This document shows, piece by piece, positions 1 through 7,290 of a stretch of 17,911 nucleotides of DNA. Source of the DNA: PFL42 sp964492235 (GTDB taxonomy: Bacteria; Chloroflexota; Anaerolineae; Anaerolineales; E44-bin32); NCBI GenBank assembly GCA_964492235.1, contig CAZBJQ010000050.1, positions 1 to 17,911 on the forward strand, written 5' to 3'. A program made the translations under genes and the position numbers. Within the stretch, counting starts at the first letter, position 1, and each line of letters starts with the position of its first letter. A model generated the notes under the pieces. The model was given only the letters and a program-made list of their open reading frames with translations, was not told where the DNA came from and did no database searches.

Positions 1-1
1 C

Positions 2-349
2 CTCCTGCAAAGCCTCGCCTTGAGCTACGCTTTCGTGGCTCTGTTCGCGCCCGAGCCGTTTCGCCTGGAGCCGCTCGTCGGCCTGCTATGGCTCGACGCG
101 GTGTACCGCAAGGATCTGGCCCTGGAAACTGCCGTGTTCGTGATTTTGTTTACCCACGCTGCGGCCTGGTATGACAGGGCCAACTCCCGCCTCCTGATGT
201 TCGATCCGCACATGCCCTCGGTGATGTGGACGGCCAAAGGATTCATCCTTGGCCTGACCGTTGCCCTGGCCCTTGCTCTTGTCGTTCTCGGTAAGCACAA
301 GGCGGACCTGCTGCTCGATGAAGGGCCCGTATCGGCGGCCACAGCTTGA
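2..349 (+). CDS. Membrane protein, 3' fragment (5' end outside window)
   Basis: The reading frame is open from the first bases of the window to the TGA at 347-349, so this is the C-terminal part of a longer protein. A TTG at 20-22 is in frame but nothing marks it as a start. The visible 116 residues hold about three hydrophobic stretches: one at the left edge (around SYAFVALFA), one around AVFVILFTHAAAW, and a strong one near the end (GLTVALALALVVLG). A short polar tail rich in Asp, Glu and Ala follows. It is therefore probably an integral membrane protein. I do not recognise a family. The next gene starts about 400 bp downstream, so this gene ends its own transcript or operon. Confidence 0.6.
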   Translation, partial: LLQSLALSYAFVALFAPEPFRLEPLVGLLWLDAVYRKDLALETAVFVILFTHAAAWYDRANSRLLMFDPHMPSVMWTAKGFILGLTVALALALVVLGKHKADLLLDEGPVSAATA

Positions 350-752
350 GCCTGCAGGGAGCGTGAGGGATTCATGATCTTCGCCTGGCCGGGCATCTCC
401 GCTGGATGAGGCCGTCGTCTCCCTCGGCCCGGCTCTAGTAGATCTCGTCTTGCTCGGGCATCAACCGCGCCTCAGGCTCGGATCTGTTCGGTAGGGTCCT
501 CTTGCATAGCCCGAGAGTCCGGAGCGCCATGGGTCATCCCGGCAGTCCGAGTTACATCCCAGCCGATACTGCGTCGGCCCATGAGCCTCGGTTGGCTCCG
601 CGGTGGAGCATCGACAGTCGTCTGCTCACCAGAGAAGACGGGCTCCTCCGGTGACGATCACGCTTGCGATCTGATCCGCCAGTTTGCTTTCTGCATCATC
701 CTGGCGAGAATCCGCGCCATGGACGCGCTCGGCAAGCCGCAGGAGGATCCGC
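350..752. other. Intergenic region without recognisable gene
   Basis: This is 403 bp between the membrane protein fragment and the M1 peptidase gene. Short open frames cross it (for example 581-766) but none has a ribosome binding site or protein-like composition. I could not identify a convincing -35/-10 pair for the peptidase gene here. The only clear signal is the ribosome binding site at the right end (AGGAGG, 741-746). Confidence 0.5.
741..746 (+). promoter_or_regulatory. Shine-Dalgarno site fixing the M1 peptidase start
   Basis: A perfect AGGAGG lies six bases before the ATG at 753-755. It decides the start: the frame is open further upstream to an ATG-like start at 684, but those 23 extra codons have no ribosome binding site and encode an unlikely Ser/Arg-rich stretch. 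Confidence 0.8.
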
Positions 753-2525
753 ATGATCGCCTCTGATCCGCATTCGTATGCCGACCCATCCCGGCCCGCA
801 ATCCGTCATATCGAATTCGACTTCTCCTTCGACTTCGACCGGCGGCTCACGGCCGGTCGCGCTTGCTACGCGCTCGACCGCCCCTCAGACGGCATACTCT
901 TCCTTGACACGCACGCCATTGACATCCAGAGCGTCGAAGCTGACGGTGGCGCGGTTCCCTGGGCCTACGACTTGCACGACGCCATCCTGGGGAGGCGGTT
1001 GCGCCTTCACCTGCCGAACGGGGCATCGGAGTTCGAGATCTCCTTCCGCCTTCCGCCGGAGGTCAAGGCGCTGCAGTGGATGGAGCCGGCCCAGACATCG
1101 GGCGGGAAACACCCCTTCCTGTACAGCCAGTGCCAGTCGCTTAACGCCCGCAGCCTGTTCCCCTGTCAGGATACACCCGGCGTCCGCTTCACCTACCAAG
1201 CCCGGGTGCATGTCCCCAGACCGCTGGTGGCGCTGATGGCCGCCGCGCCGGATGGCCAGAGCGAAGAAGACGGCGGCCGCGTTTACTCCTTCCACATGCC
1301 GCAGCCGATCCCGTCCTACCTGTTCGGCCTGGCCGTCGGCGACCTGACGTCACACGACATCAGCCACCGCTGCCGCATTTACGCCGAGCCGGCATTGATC
1401 GAGGCCGCCGTCTGGGAGTTCGCCGAGACCGAGCAGATGCTGCAGATCGCCGAACGGCTGTTCGGTCCCTACCTGTGGGATCGCTATGACTTGCTGATTC
1501 TGCCGCGTTCTTTCCCATACGGCGGGATGGAGAATCCGCGGCTGACCTTCGCTAACGCCATCTTCCTGACCGGGGATCGCGCCGACACCAGCCTGGTGGC
1601 CCACGAGCTGGCCCACTCGTGGACCGGCAATCTGGTAACCAACGCCACCTGGGAGGACTTCTGGCTGAACGAAGGCTGGACCACGTACGCCGAGTACCGC
1701 ATCTGCGAACGGCTATACGGACAGGAATACGTTGCTCTCAGCGCGCTGCGCGACCGCAATCTGCTCTTTGAGGACTACGAGCGCTTCCGCCCCACGCCCG
1801 ACTACACCCGACTGAAGTTCCCGATGCAGGGCATCGATCCGGAAGAGGTCTTCTCGCGCGTCCCGTACTACAAGGGGCTATTCCTGCTGATGCTCATCGA
1901 GCAGGCCGTTGGGCGCAAGGTCTTCGATACCTTCGTTCAAGGCTACATTCAGGCCCATGCCTTCCGCTCGCTCACCACCGAGCAGTTTCTCGATTACCTG
2001 CGACAGCATCTGCCGCAGGCTTTCGCCAGAGTCCCGATCGAGGAATGGATCTACCAGCCCGGCTATCCCGCCGGGGGTCCGGACTTCCACTCACCGGCCT
2101 ACGACTCGGTCGAGGCGGCGGCCCATTCTTTCCTGGCAGCCGGCTCGTTATCGAAGTCGCAGGCCAGAAAGTGGACGCCCGACCAGTTGGTGCTCTTCCT
2201 GCAGATGCTGCCGGAGCGCCTCTCGGCAGAGGCCTGCCAACAGCTCGACCAGACACTGAATATGCCCGGCTGCAGGCGATTCGTCACGCAATCGCTGTTC
2301 TACACCCTGGCCGTGCGCAGCCACTATCGGCCGATTTGGCCGCGGGTCGAGGCGTTTCTGCTGGCCTCTGGATCGCGGCTGAGCCTGATGCGCCTGTTCC
2401 GGGCGGTGGCCCAGACGCCATGGACGCGAGCGAAGGCCCGCCCTCTCTACCAACGGGCCCGTCAGGGTTACCACCCACTGACCCAGCTGGAGGTCGAGCG
2501 GCTGCTCCGCGCCGAGGGTCTGTAA
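753..2525 (+). CDS. M1 family metallopeptidase, leukotriene A4 hydrolase/aminopeptidase type
   Basis: A 590-residue zinc aminopeptidase that should remove N-terminal residues from peptides; no signal peptide is visible, so it is probably cytoplasmic. The N-terminal beta domain carries the QCQ substrate-pocket motif and the PCQDTP motif typical of the LTA4H branch. The exopeptidase motif GGMEN is at residues 257-261. The zinc site HELAH is at 284-288, and the third ligand Glu307 lies in WLNEGWT (HExxH-x18-E). Tyr372 in VPYYKG matches the catalytic Tyr383 of human LTA4H. The C-terminal third fits the helical Leuk-A4-hydro_C domain, and the length is close to human LTA4H (611). Human LTA4H residues linked to epoxide chemistry, Tyr378 and Asp375, align by spacing with Phe367 and Glu364 here, so a plain aminopeptidase is more likely than an LTA4 hydrolase. 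It appears monocistronic and convergent with the PH-domain gene. Confidence 0.93.
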   Translation: MIASDPHSYADPSRPAIRHIEFDFSFDFDRRLTAGRACYALDRPSDGILFLDTHAIDIQSVEADGGAVPWAYDLHDAILGRRLRLHLPNGASEFEISFRLPPEVKALQWMEPAQTSGGKHPFLYSQCQSLNARSLFPCQDTPGVRFTYQARVHVPRPLVALMAAAPDGQSEEDGGRVYSFHMPQPIPSYLFGLAVGDLTSHDISHRCRIYAEPALIEAAVWEFAETEQMLQIAERLFGPYLWDRYDLLILPRSFPYGGMENPRLTFANAIFLTGDRADTSLVAHELAHSWTGNLVTNATWEDFWLNEGWTTYAEYRICERLYGQEYVALSALRDRNLLFEDYERFRPTPDYTRLKFPMQGIDPEEVFSRVPYYKGLFLLMLIEQAVGRKVFDTFVQGYIQAHAFRSLTTEQFLDYLRQHLPQAFARVPIEEWIYQPGYPAGGPDFHSPAYDSVEAAAHSFLAAGSLSKSQARKWTPDQLVLFLQMLPERLSAEACQQLDQTLNMPGCRRFVTQSLFYTLAVRSHYRPIWPRVEAFLLASGSRLSLMRLFRAVAQTPWTRAKARPLYQRARQGYHPLTQLEVERLLRAEGL

Positions 2526-2622
2526 CCTTTGCCTCTAGCAGAAGCTGCTGCGAGTTCGCACATCTCAATCCACCACAGGCTTCGAGTCTGACCGAGAAGC
2601 CTGCTCCTGCAAAAGGAAGTCA

Positions 2623-2649
2623 TGAGTTGTGGTGTAACCCCACAACTCA
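2623..2649. terminator. Perfect 10-bp inverted repeat between convergent genes
   Basis: TGAGTTGTGG at 2623-2632 and its exact reverse complement at 2640-2649 enclose a 7-base loop. It sits about midway between the stop of the peptidase gene and the stop of the PH-domain gene on the other strand, which is where a bidirectional terminator is expected. There is no T-run on either side, so it is not a textbook intrinsic terminator. A small 4-bp hairpin (CGAG-CAAA-CTCG) follows at 2650-2661. Confidence 0.55.
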
Positions 2650-2698
2650 CGAGCAAACTCGTCTCAGGCCCCCGGCGAAGCCCGGCGCGGGTCTGGCT

Positions 2699-3193
2699 CT
2701 AGCTACTGTCGGACCCCATCTGCTCCTTGGCATTCAGCATGGCGGTCTTGAAGGCGATCGGCTGGCTAATGCGGCTGAACCGGTTCACCCCCAGCTCACT
2801 GGCGGTCAGAATCTCAATGTCGCCGTAGTTCAGCACGCGCCCGAAGAACGACTGCTCCATCTTTACGTCATTCACTTTCTCAAGTGACGAATCGATGGTC
2901 GCCTTGTTAAACAAGCCTGAGACCTGGATCACGCGCCGGGTGCTCACGACGTACTGCAGGTTCCACCAGCGCAGGACGTCGTAAGTCAACAGGACCAGCG
3001 GGATCAGGATCAGCACGTAGGCCAGGAAGGCCGCGGCGAAGATCACCCCGGCGATGGTCGTACCCACGAACAGCACCAGGATGATCACGATTTCCAGCAC
3101 GATCGCGCGCAGCAGGATCGTCCAATGCTGGCGGGCGACGAGCAGCACCTTCTCGTTCTGCCCGAGCAGGCTTTCCAGGTAGCTGGCTGCCAT
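2699..3193 (-). CDS. PH domain-containing membrane protein (bacterial PH, YdbS-like)
   Basis: A 164-residue protein. A short cytoplasmic N-terminus is followed by two hydrophobic segments at about residues 28-48 and 50-70, which are probably two membrane helices. A bacterial pleckstrin-homology domain then runs from about 75 to 160. The domain opens with LQYVVSTRRVIQVSGLF and continues with a VNDVKMEQSFFGRVLNYGDIEI segment, both typical of bPH_2 proteins. The family is membrane-attached and its biochemical role is generally unknown. The start ATG (3193-3191) is preceded by a GAGGGAG ribosome binding site on the minus strand. The upstream hypothetical gene ends 79 bp away on the same strand, so the two are likely co-transcribed. 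Confidence 0.85.
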   Translation of the reverse strand: MAASYLESLLGQNEKVLLVARQHWTILLRAIVLEIVIILVLFVGTTIAGVIFAAAFLAYVLILIPLVLLTYDVLRWWNLQYVVSTRRVIQVSGLFNKATIDSSLEKVNDVKMEQSFFGRVLNYGDIEILTASELGVNRFSRISQPIAFKTAMLNAKEQMGSDSS

Positions 3194-3272
3194 GGTCTCA
3201 CTCCCTCACGGCCTTCGAGTGAATCATGCGGCCGGTCGTGCGGAGTGTATCACAGGGGAGGCTGCCGCAGCA

Positions 3273-3803
3273 TTATCCGGCGAGGGGCGGAGATCCCCAG
3301 TCGGGCGCCCAGCTGCCCGCAATCGTCCGCAGGCGCGGGGCGAGCTCGGCCAGCCCTGCATTGAGGGCCCGCAGGAGTTGTAACGCCGGCAGCAAAGACT
3401 CATCCCGATCGCGGCGGGTGTCCTGTGACCGGCGGCGCGCGGCGAATGAGCCGTCTTCCGCTTGGGCGTCGGCCTCGCCATGGGCTTGCCACCGTATCAA
3501 GTAGCTCAATGTGCGGTTGCGCAGTTCGTACGATTGTGTGAGATAGGCCTCCAGCTGATTCGAGAGGGCGAGGTCAACCCGCGCCAGCGGGCGACCGATG
3601 CCGGTTGAGAGGCGGCGCAGGTGCTCGAGTCCCCAGTCGATGCGGTTGACTACGACATCCGGAGGGACATCCGGGCCGGATTGGCGCAGGGCGCGAGAGA
3701 AGGCACCGTTGAGCACGGCCGCCTGCTCGCACCACAACAACCGGTCTTCCGCCGAGCGCAACCGCCGCCGACGCCGCCAGGTCTGTCTCCAATGACCAAA
3801 CAT
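3273..3803 (-). CDS. Hypothetical protein with basic N-terminus
   Basis: A 176-residue protein that I do not recognise. I take the ATG at 3803-3801 (MFGHWRQTW) as the start because a TATAAC box with an extended -10 TG lies just upstream. The frame stays open further up to 4013, but that extension has low-complexity Pro/Gly/Ser composition and would run through intergenic hairpins. The first 16 residues are very Arg-rich (five consecutive Arg at 10-14). The rest looks helical and charged, with a Leu-rich C-terminal segment (LLPALQLLRALNAGLAEL). No signal peptide or membrane helix is visible. It lies 79 bp upstream of the PH-domain gene and probably shares its transcript. GC-rich shadow frames cross it in the opposite direction, so the evidence for coding is moderate. 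Confidence 0.6.
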   Translation of the reverse strand: MFGHWRQTWRRRRRLRSAEDRLLWCEQAAVLNGAFSRALRQSGPDVPPDVVVNRIDWGLEHLRRLSTGIGRPLARVDLALSNQLEAYLTQSYELRNRTLSYLIRWQAHGEADAQAEDGSFAARRRSQDTRRDRDESLLPALQLLRALNAGLAELAPRLRTIAGSWAPDWGSPPLAG

Positions 3804-3809
3804 GGACAG

Positions 3810-3818
3810 GTTATAGCA
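3810..3818 (-). promoter_or_regulatory. Extended -10 promoter, leaderless start for the hypothetical gene
   Basis: On the minus strand the sequence reads TGC-TATAAC, then six bases (CTGTCC), then the ATG at 3803. With standard spacing the transcription start falls on the A of the start codon, so the mRNA would be leaderless. This agrees with the lack of any Shine-Dalgarno sequence before this ATG. No clear -35 box is visible, as is common for extended -10 promoters. Confidence 0.55.
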
Positions 3819-3948
3819 GGGAGGGGTTAACGCGACATGAGTCGATGGTCCTGGATGCCCGCCACACTGGGGGACCCATCCCCTGCCCGGGGGAGAGAGA
3901 GAGCAAGAGGTCAGATCGCTCGGCGGGGAATCCGGCAAACGGATCGCA

Positions 3949-3966
3949 GCCCGGCTTAGGCCGGGC
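3949..3966. repeat. Inverted repeat, 7-bp stem
   Basis: GCCCGGC at 3949-3955 and GCCGGGC at 3960-3966 form a perfect 7-bp stem around the loop TTAG. It lies 19 bases before a second, stronger hairpin, in front of the promoter of the lamin-tail gene. Confidence 0.5.
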
Positions 3967-3985
3967 AGGCGACCCAAGGTGTCAC

Positions 3986-4010
3986 AGAATCGGCCGGAAG
4001 GGCCGATTCT
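3986..4010. repeat. Perfect 10-bp inverted repeat
   Basis: AGAATCGGCC at 3986-3995 is exactly reverse-complemented at 4001-4010 around a 5-base loop (GGAAG). No T-run follows on either strand. It could be an operator, a REP-like palindrome or a factor-dependent terminator insulating the divergent genes; the sequence alone does not decide. Confidence 0.6.
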
Positions 4011-4062
4011 CATGGGGGACTGGCGTTTGTCGGCGACCGAATCCCTGCGCCGCGGGTCGCAA

Positions 4063-4092
4063 TTGACTCGCCGCGTTCGCCCGTGCTAAAGT
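4063..4092 (+). promoter_or_regulatory. Sigma70-type promoter of the lamin-tail gene
   Basis: TTGACT at 4063-4068 and TAAAGT at 4087-4092 are separated by 18 bp, and the -10 is preceded by TGC (4084-4086), giving an extended -10. Transcription would start near 4099 and leave a leader of about 250 nt before the start codon at 4350. That leader contains a 6-bp hairpin (GCGGCT at 4168-4173, AGCCGC at 4179-4184). Confidence 0.6.
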
Positions 4093-4349
4093 AGGGAAGC
4101 TCAGGGCAACTCGTTCTGAGGATTGGCGGCCGAGGGGGTTCGATGCGCCGTCCACCCGATCCCCGCGGCGGCTGCTATAGCCGCTGTCCTGTTTCCCTTC
4201 CCGCTCGACAGCAACAACGTCTTATCCCATTCCGGCCAACCCCCGGCGCGCGGGCACCCGCTCGGCAGGTGGTTTCATCCATGTCAGATCGCGGGCGGGC
4301 TTGTTGTATGGTTCGCCTGGGCCATCCAGTGGATGCATAGGGGGAGCGC

Positions 4350-7007
4350 ATGACCCACCGCATGTCTTTCCGCCTCCTGGCCGCGCTGGTCGGAGTCGCT
4401 GTTGTCTTGCTGCTCGCGGCCCCTCCCGCCTGGGGTCAGCCTGCGTTCGATCCCGAGGGGCTTCCCGCGCCAGGTCCGGCCGAGCCGACCGAATCCTCTC
4501 CTGCCTCGACAGCCGATCCACCCGCGGTCTCCACGCCAGGCGGGGAGGCCGCGCCCGGCAGCGAAGTAACGGTCCATTCGGAGGTAAGGTTTCCCGAGAC
4601 GCCGGATTCCATGCAGCCGGCCGGGGATGAGCTGGACCCTCTCGTCCTGCCATTGCAGCCAGGCGAGACCGCCGCCTGGATCGACGAGCTCCCGTCGCCG
4701 CAGCCCCCTACCGAGGAGGGACTACAGATCGGCGCCCCGGCCACGCCCGCGGCCGGGGGGGATGGCTCCCCTGCAGCGACACAGGGGGTGGACGCGCCTG
4801 CCCCCTCAGCGACCCAAGTGAATGCGACTGACAATCCGGACGGCGCGCCCACGGCGACCGAGGGCCTTGTTCAGACCGCCCTGCCGGGAGGGACCGCAAC
4901 ACCCATTGCGGCCCTCCCGATTACGTCTTCCCTCACGCCCGTGACACCGATTTCTGCGACGCCGGATCCGCCTGTAACATCCATCATCACCCCAGTTTCG
5001 ACTCCCACCCCAACCCTCCCACCCACGGCTCCGAGCACTCCCACCACCATGGCTACGTCCACGCCCATGTCAACCGACACCTCCACCATGACGCCAACTT
5101 CAGCCGCCACGCCTTCGAGCGCTCCCGCCACCCTGGCTACGTCGACGCCCACGCCAATCGACATCTCCACCATGACACCACCTTCGACGCCCGCACCTTC
5201 GAGCACTCCCACCACACTGGCTACGTCGACGCCCACGTCCACTGATACCTCCACCATGACCCCAACTTCAACGCCCACACCTTCGAGCACTCCCACCACA
5301 CTGGCTACGTCGACGCCCACGTCCACCGACACCTCCACCATCACGCCAACTTCGACGCCCACGCCTACCCCGACCCCGCAGGTGTCTCTCGCCAGGGCCT
5401 TTCCCGTTGGATCCGTCCGGATCAACGAGGTTGCCTGGCCCGGGACGCTGGCGGACTCGTCCGACGAGTGGATCGAGCTCTACAACCCAGGCCCCGAGGC
5501 CATCGAGCTCTCCGATTGGAAACTCACCGATGGCGGCGACATCGACCGCCCACTGGCAGGCGTCATCGAGTCGCATCAGTTCTTCCTGCTGGAGCGCACC
5601 GACGACTCAACGATCTCGGACACCACCGCCGATCTGACATACACCGGGTCACTGCGCAACCAGGGCGAGAGCCTCGAGTTGCTCGACCCGTCTGAGGCAG
5701 TGATCGACCGGGCAAACGCCGCCGGGGGCGCCTGGCCGGCAGGGGACCATGAGTCGCGCTCTTCCATGCAGCGCCTGGGACCGGAGGACACCTGGGCCAC
5801 GTTTCCTGGGTGCCGCGGCAACGGGTTGGACGCCGACGGCGCTCCGGTTCGAGGAACGCCGCGGCAACCCAACTCCCTGATCTGCCCAACCCCCACGCCG
5901 ACCGCCACCTGCACGAGCAGCCCGGGTCCGACCCCTTATCCCGAGGGCTCCGTCCTGATCAACGAGGTCGCCTGGGCCGGCAGCGTCGCCTCATCGTCCG
6001 ACGAATGGATCGAACTGTACAACCCAGGCGCCGCGGCCATCGACCTGGCTGACTGGCGGTTAACGGACGGCGGCGACATCGACCGCCCGCTGGCCGGCGC
6101 CATCGAGGGGCATGGATTCTTCCTACTGGAACGCACCGATGACAACACGGTGTCCGACATCGCCGCCGACGTGATCTACACCGGCGCCCTAAGCAATGAC
6201 GGTGAGCCGATCGAACTGCTTGACCCCAGCCGTGCCGTGATCGATGTTGCCAACCGCCACGGCGGCGGCTGGCCCGCCGGCGACGCCGATGATCGTGCCA
6301 GCATGGAGCGCAGAGAGAGCGGCGGGTGGGGGACGTATGCCGGGTACTTCGGCAACGGCCGCGACGCCGCAGGCCGCAGCATCCATGGCACCCCACACGC
6401 GCCGAACTCGCTGCTGTTCCCGACCCCCGTGCCAACCTGGATTCCAGGGGACATCGTCATCAACGAGGTGCTCATCCGTCCCCACTATGACTGGGAGGGT
6501 ACAGGCGGCATCGACCTGCACGACGAGTTCATTGAGTTGTACAACCGCGGCCCGCACGATGTCCGTCTCGGAGGCTGGATCCTGGACGATCTGCGCAACG
6601 GCGGATCCAAGCCCTTCGTCCTGTCCAATCGCCTGATCCAGGCCGAGGGCTACGCCGTGTTCTTCCGCACGCTTACCCACCTGGCGTTGAACGACACGGG
6701 CGACACCGTCACTCTGCGGGCGCCCAACGGTCACACGGTCGACACGATCTCGTACCTGCGGGTGAGAGCCTACAACCTGTCCTACGGCCGGCTGCGGGAC
6801 GGGTCGGATCACTTAGTCTACGGGCTGTGGCCGTCCCCGGGTGGGGCCAACCTGCTGTTCGTCACTCCGACACCGACCCCGAGCCCTACGCCCTCACCGC
6901 TTTGCCCGGAGGACCTCCGGCTGGAGGTCCTCACACCGCGCCTGGCCGGGCAGGCCGGGCAGCTGCGCTGGCTATGGTCCCTCGGAATAGCCGCTTGCCG
7001 GCCCTAG
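4350..7007 (+). CDS. Secreted lamin-tail domain (LTD) protein with Thr/Pro/Ser-rich linker
   Basis: An 885-residue protein. Residues 1-29 form a signal peptide (positive start, Leu/Val/Ala core, AWG before Gln30). Residues 30-225 are a low-complexity Pro/Ala/Thr region. Residues about 229-340 consist of four 28-residue Thr/Pro/Ser repeats, which look like a stiff surface linker. Three lamin-tail domains follow: about 355-480, 534-655 and 701-830, each opening with an INEV motif and carrying an EWIELYN or EFIELYN strand. The first two are near copies, 179 residues apart. A last TPTPTPSP linker is followed by only about 35 residues, so a terminal domain may be missing. LTD domains are beta-sandwich modules found in many secreted bacterial proteins, presumably for binding surfaces or other macromolecules; no catalytic domain is visible. 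The start has GGGGAG at 4341-4346; Met5 (4362) is an alternative start. Confidence 0.88.
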   Translation: MTHRMSFRLLAALVGVAVVLLLAAPPAWGQPAFDPEGLPAPGPAEPTESSPASTADPPAVSTPGGEAAPGSEVTVHSEVRFPETPDSMQPAGDELDPLVLPLQPGETAAWIDELPSPQPPTEEGLQIGAPATPAAGGDGSPAATQGVDAPAPSATQVNATDNPDGAPTATEGLVQTALPGGTATPIAALPITSSLTPVTPISATPDPPVTSIITPVSTPTPTLPPTAPSTPTTMATSTPMSTDTSTMTPTSAATPSSAPATLATSTPTPIDISTMTPPSTPAPSSTPTTLATSTPTSTDTSTMTPTSTPTPSSTPTTLATSTPTSTDTSTITPTSTPTPTPTPQVSLARAFPVGSVRINEVAWPGTLADSSDEWIELYNPGPEAIELSDWKLTDGGDIDRPLAGVIESHQFFLLERTDDSTISDTTADLTYTGSLRNQGESLELLDPSEAVIDRANAAGGAWPAGDHESRSSMQRLGPEDTWATFPGCRGNGLDADGAPVRGTPRQPNSLICPTPTPTATCTSSPGPTPYPEGSVLINEVAWAGSVASSSDEWIELYNPGAAAIDLADWRLTDGGDIDRPLAGAIEGHGFFLLERTDDNTVSDIAADVIYTGALSNDGEPIELLDPSRAVIDVANRHGGGWPAGDADDRASMERRESGGWGTYAGYFGNGRDAAGRSIHGTPHAPNSLLFPTPVPTWIPGDIVINEVLIRPHYDWEGTGGIDLHDEFIELYNRGPHDVRLGGWILDDLRNGGSKPFVLSNRLIQAEGYAVFFRTLTHLALNDTGDTVTLRAPNGHTVDTISYLRVRAYNLSYGRLRDGSDHLVYGLWPSPGGANLLFVTPTPTPSPTPSPLCPEDLRLEVLTPRLAGQAGQLRWLWSLGIAACRP
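5033..5368 (+). repeat. Four tandem 84-bp repeats inside the LTD gene
   Basis: Copies begin at 5033, 5117, 5201 and 5285, exactly 84 bp apart, each starting with GAGC(A/G)CTCCC and encoding 28 residues of the type STPTTLATSTPTSTDTSTMT. The third and fourth copies are almost identical and the first two more diverged. The period is a multiple of three, so gain or loss of a copy keeps the frame and only changes linker length. Confidence 0.9.
5412..6435 (+). repeat. Direct duplication of about 537 bp encoding LTD domains 1 and 2
   Basis: The segment starting at codon Ser355 (5412) recurs at Ser534 (5949) with the same spacing of 537 bp at several shared landmarks: the INEVAW opening, TDGGDIDRPLAG, FFLLERTDD and the GGxWPAGD motif. 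The duplication therefore includes the short Thr/Pro linker and has kept register. The third LTD domain is more distant. Confidence 0.8.
6909..6932. repeat. Perfect 10-bp hairpin within the 3' end of the LTD gene
   Basis: GAGGACCTCC (6909-6918) and GGAGGTCCTC (6923-6932) are exact reverse complements around a 4-base loop (GGCT). It lies inside the coding frame, 33 codons before the stop, right after the last Thr/Pro linker. Its strength and place are what one expects of a terminator or of an insertion or deletion scar. Confidence 0.6.
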
Positions 7008-7178
7008 CTGGCCGCAAGCAAGCCTCTCCGGCGGGAAGAGTGAGCAGGTTGTAGGGGTACGGGCAAAGGCCGAGCCCCTCGCTTTGCGAATCCTCCACCG
7101 GGCCGGGCAGTCTTCCGACGCCCCGGCTTGCCTCATCATCCCGCTCCCTTCCCGGCGAGCGCCCCGGGCTGATTTCTC

Positions 7179-7222
7179 ATCCGCTCTTCACAGGCGGCTC
7201 GATGATTTGTATGCGCCTTTCA
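7179..7222 (+). promoter_or_regulatory. Two direct 12-bp elements, 32 bp apart, before the first paralog
   Basis: ATCCGCTCTTCA at 7179-7190 and ATGCGCCTTTCA at 7211-7222 match each other at 9 of 12 positions and match the pair at 7972 and 8004. The distance between copies is 32 bp, the same as before the second paralog. The second copy starts 24 bp before the -10 box at 7235. A bound regulator there would overlap the -35 region. Confidence 0.5.
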
Positions 7223-7231
7223 CACGGCGGG

Positions 7232-7240
7232 TGCTAGCAT
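7232..7240 (+). promoter_or_regulatory. Extended -10 promoter of the first paralog
   Basis: TGC-TAGCAT at 7232-7240 fits an extended -10 box. Transcription would begin near 7247 and the leader of about 44 nt would include a GGCGG/CCGCC hairpin before the ribosome binding site. The stretch from GATTT (7204) to the end of the -10 aligns without gaps with 7997-8033 before the second paralog (23 of 37 identical by hand count). Confidence 0.55.
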
Positions 7241-7290
7241 GCAGAGAGAGGCGGCGTCCTCCGCCGCGAGGCCCGCCGGGAGGGTGTGCC

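Larger units (their letters stand above)
3804..4349. other. Divergent intergenic region with hairpins, promoter and long leader
   Basis: This is 546 bp between the leftward hypothetical gene and the rightward lamin-tail gene. I find no convincing gene; open frames starting at 4123 and 4143 lack good ribosome binding sites and protein-like composition. The region holds two consecutive hairpins (3949-3966 and 3986-4010), a -35/-10 pair (4063-4092) and a small hairpin at 4168-4184 inside the predicted leader. Confidence 0.6.

Noticed and set aside
2045..2887. 280-codon plus-strand frame overlapping the end of the M1 peptidase gene
   Set aside because: It overlaps the peptidase in another frame and then runs antisense through the PH-domain gene; both real genes have strong family motifs.
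4143..4340. 65-codon frame in the leader of the LTD gene as a leader peptide
   Set aside because: Composition is Arg/Pro-rich and random-looking, the upstream purine stretch is badly placed, and a hairpin falls within it.
5033..5368. Regularly spaced repeats considered as a CRISPR array
   Set aside because: The 84-bp units are adjacent copies without unique spacers and encode a continuous Thr/Pro linker.
4871..5425. Val/Gly-rich repetitive frame on the minus strand that looks like an amyloid or adhesin repeat
   Set aside because: It is the mirror of the Thr/Pro/Ser repeats of the LTD gene and has no start signals.
7084..7290. N-terminal extension of the first paralog from a TTG at 7084
   Set aside because: It would start upstream of the promoter elements at 7179-7240; the ATG at 7291 has a good ribosome binding site and matches the start context of the second paralog.
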